DNA from: Tenodera sinensis
Taxonomy: Eukaryota; Arthropoda; Insecta; Mantodea; Mantidae
Direction of reading: 5' to 3'
DNA: 64,000 nucleotides
Assembly (NCBI GenBank): GCA_030765045.1
Contig: CM060969.1
Span: 54,637,716-54,701,715 of the forward strand
A program made the translations under genes and the position numbers. Each line of letters opens with the position of its first letter. Position 1 is the stretch's first letter. This document shows, piece by piece, positions 63,301 through 64,000 of this stretch. The notes beneath the pieces are model-generated. The model did not search any database. It saw only the letters and a list, made by a program, of their open reading frames with translations, and was not told the DNA's origin.

Positions 63301-64000
63301 GTTATAAGCTTATTACAATAAATAGCTATGGTTTCTAAATATTGTTCAAAAGCGGTGATATATGAATCCTGAATTATACACGATAACATAAGTAATGTGA
63401 TAGTACAAATCCTTAGTTCTTGCAATAATATACCGCTGTTTAGAATAATTTTTGTAGTGGGATTGGACTTCTTTGCCAGTCTGATTCTGCGTTAAGTTTC
63501 CATATCAATTAACAATACGTCCAGCTAAATTTGAGCGGGCAAAAGTGGAAATATTCGGCGGAGAAAGCCGAACAGATGGCGCCATGTGATTATAATCTTC
63601 GCAAAACTTAAAGGCATATGGAGGCGGGGCGTACTGCGGACTCCAGAGAATCCTACGCTTGCCCCTCCTACCAGCGCTGCCGAATGTGGTGCATGCATCT
63701 CACACAACCTTATGTACAGACTCTCTGCCGGTACACGCACTACGCTTGGCAACAGCGCTCTGCTTGAGCATTGGCCAGCGTTCACATGCCTTTAACTTTT
63801 GCGAGCGGTATAGTGGCATGTTGAATAGTTGAACGGGAAAAGTGGGCGGTGTAGGTGGGAAAACCTACGAGTTTAATAAACATTTGCGGCGACAAATTTC
63901 TAAATCTCGTCCCTTAAAATGAAATACCATTGCCTCTCTCATTGTACCAGGTACAAGAAAAAATCACCTACATAAGTCCAGCTTGTGTGTTCAATCATGA
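63301..64000. other. Unassigned sequence at the window end
   Basis: Short frames only. No domain, repeat or element terminus recognised. Confidence 0.4.

Overview
The window looks like intergenic DNA from a large, AT-rich, repeat-laden insect nuclear genome. I found no intact host gene. Nearly everything recognisable is a transposable element (TE) or its remains: LINEs of several types (Jockey, RNase-H-bearing, R2-like with a restriction-like endonuclease, and an endonuclease/RT type), DNA transposons (mariner, hAT/ZMYM1-like, Mutator-like, and helix-turn-helix transposase relics), tRNA-derived SINEs, two tandem-repeat satellites and many microsatellites. The SINE at 46476-46703 has a tRNA head and a 3' body that I recall from termite/cockroach SINEs (the Talua type). 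Together with the TE mix this suggests Blattodea, as an inference from memory only.

Layout. 1-9.4 kb: a hAT terminus, an unclassified dispersed repeat (called the ACTTTCTC family here), a degenerate tandem array, a ~396-bp duplicated segment and SINE/LINE pieces. 9.4-20 kb: a LINE split by an ACTTTCTC copy, a 1.8-kb inverted-repeat element with a transposase relic, more ACTTTCTC copies and SINEs. 20.1-20.8 kb: a promoter-like or LTR-like stretch with a perfect heat-shock element. 21.6-25.45 kb: a four-level nest of insertions. 27.1 kb: a 46-bp LINE insertion with perfect 14-bp duplications. 28.6-33 kb: ACTTTCTC copies. 33.3-35.2 kb: a mariner holding a LINE fragment. 35.4-36.3 kb: a Mutator-like transposase relic, abutting a 41-bp satellite to 37.7 kb. 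38.95-39.47 kb: a 61-bp satellite. 39.8-46.7 kb: hAT, RNase-H LINE and SINE relics. 47-49.9 kb: an ACTTTCTC copy split by a 1.9-kb insertion with a 9-bp duplication. 50.4-51.55 kb: a truncated Jockey LINE with three copies of its target site. 52.3-56.7 kb: an ACTTTCTC copy and a nearly full-length decayed hAT.

The best-preserved object is at 56957-63300. It is a Jockey-clade LINE on the minus strand with intact ORF1 (576 aa) and ORF2 (893 aa). ORF1's TAA directly precedes ORF2's ATG in the same frame. It lies between ~345-bp inverted copies of a terminal module, has a perfect 143-bp-arm hairpin at its 5' end, and the whole block has 12-bp flanking duplications. The terminal module contains a hairpin like a hammerhead-ribozyme core. 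This composite is my main candidate for something not yet described.

Limits: everything was read by eye. Boundaries of decayed elements are good to tens of bases, clade names for short fragments are tentative, and no database search was possible.
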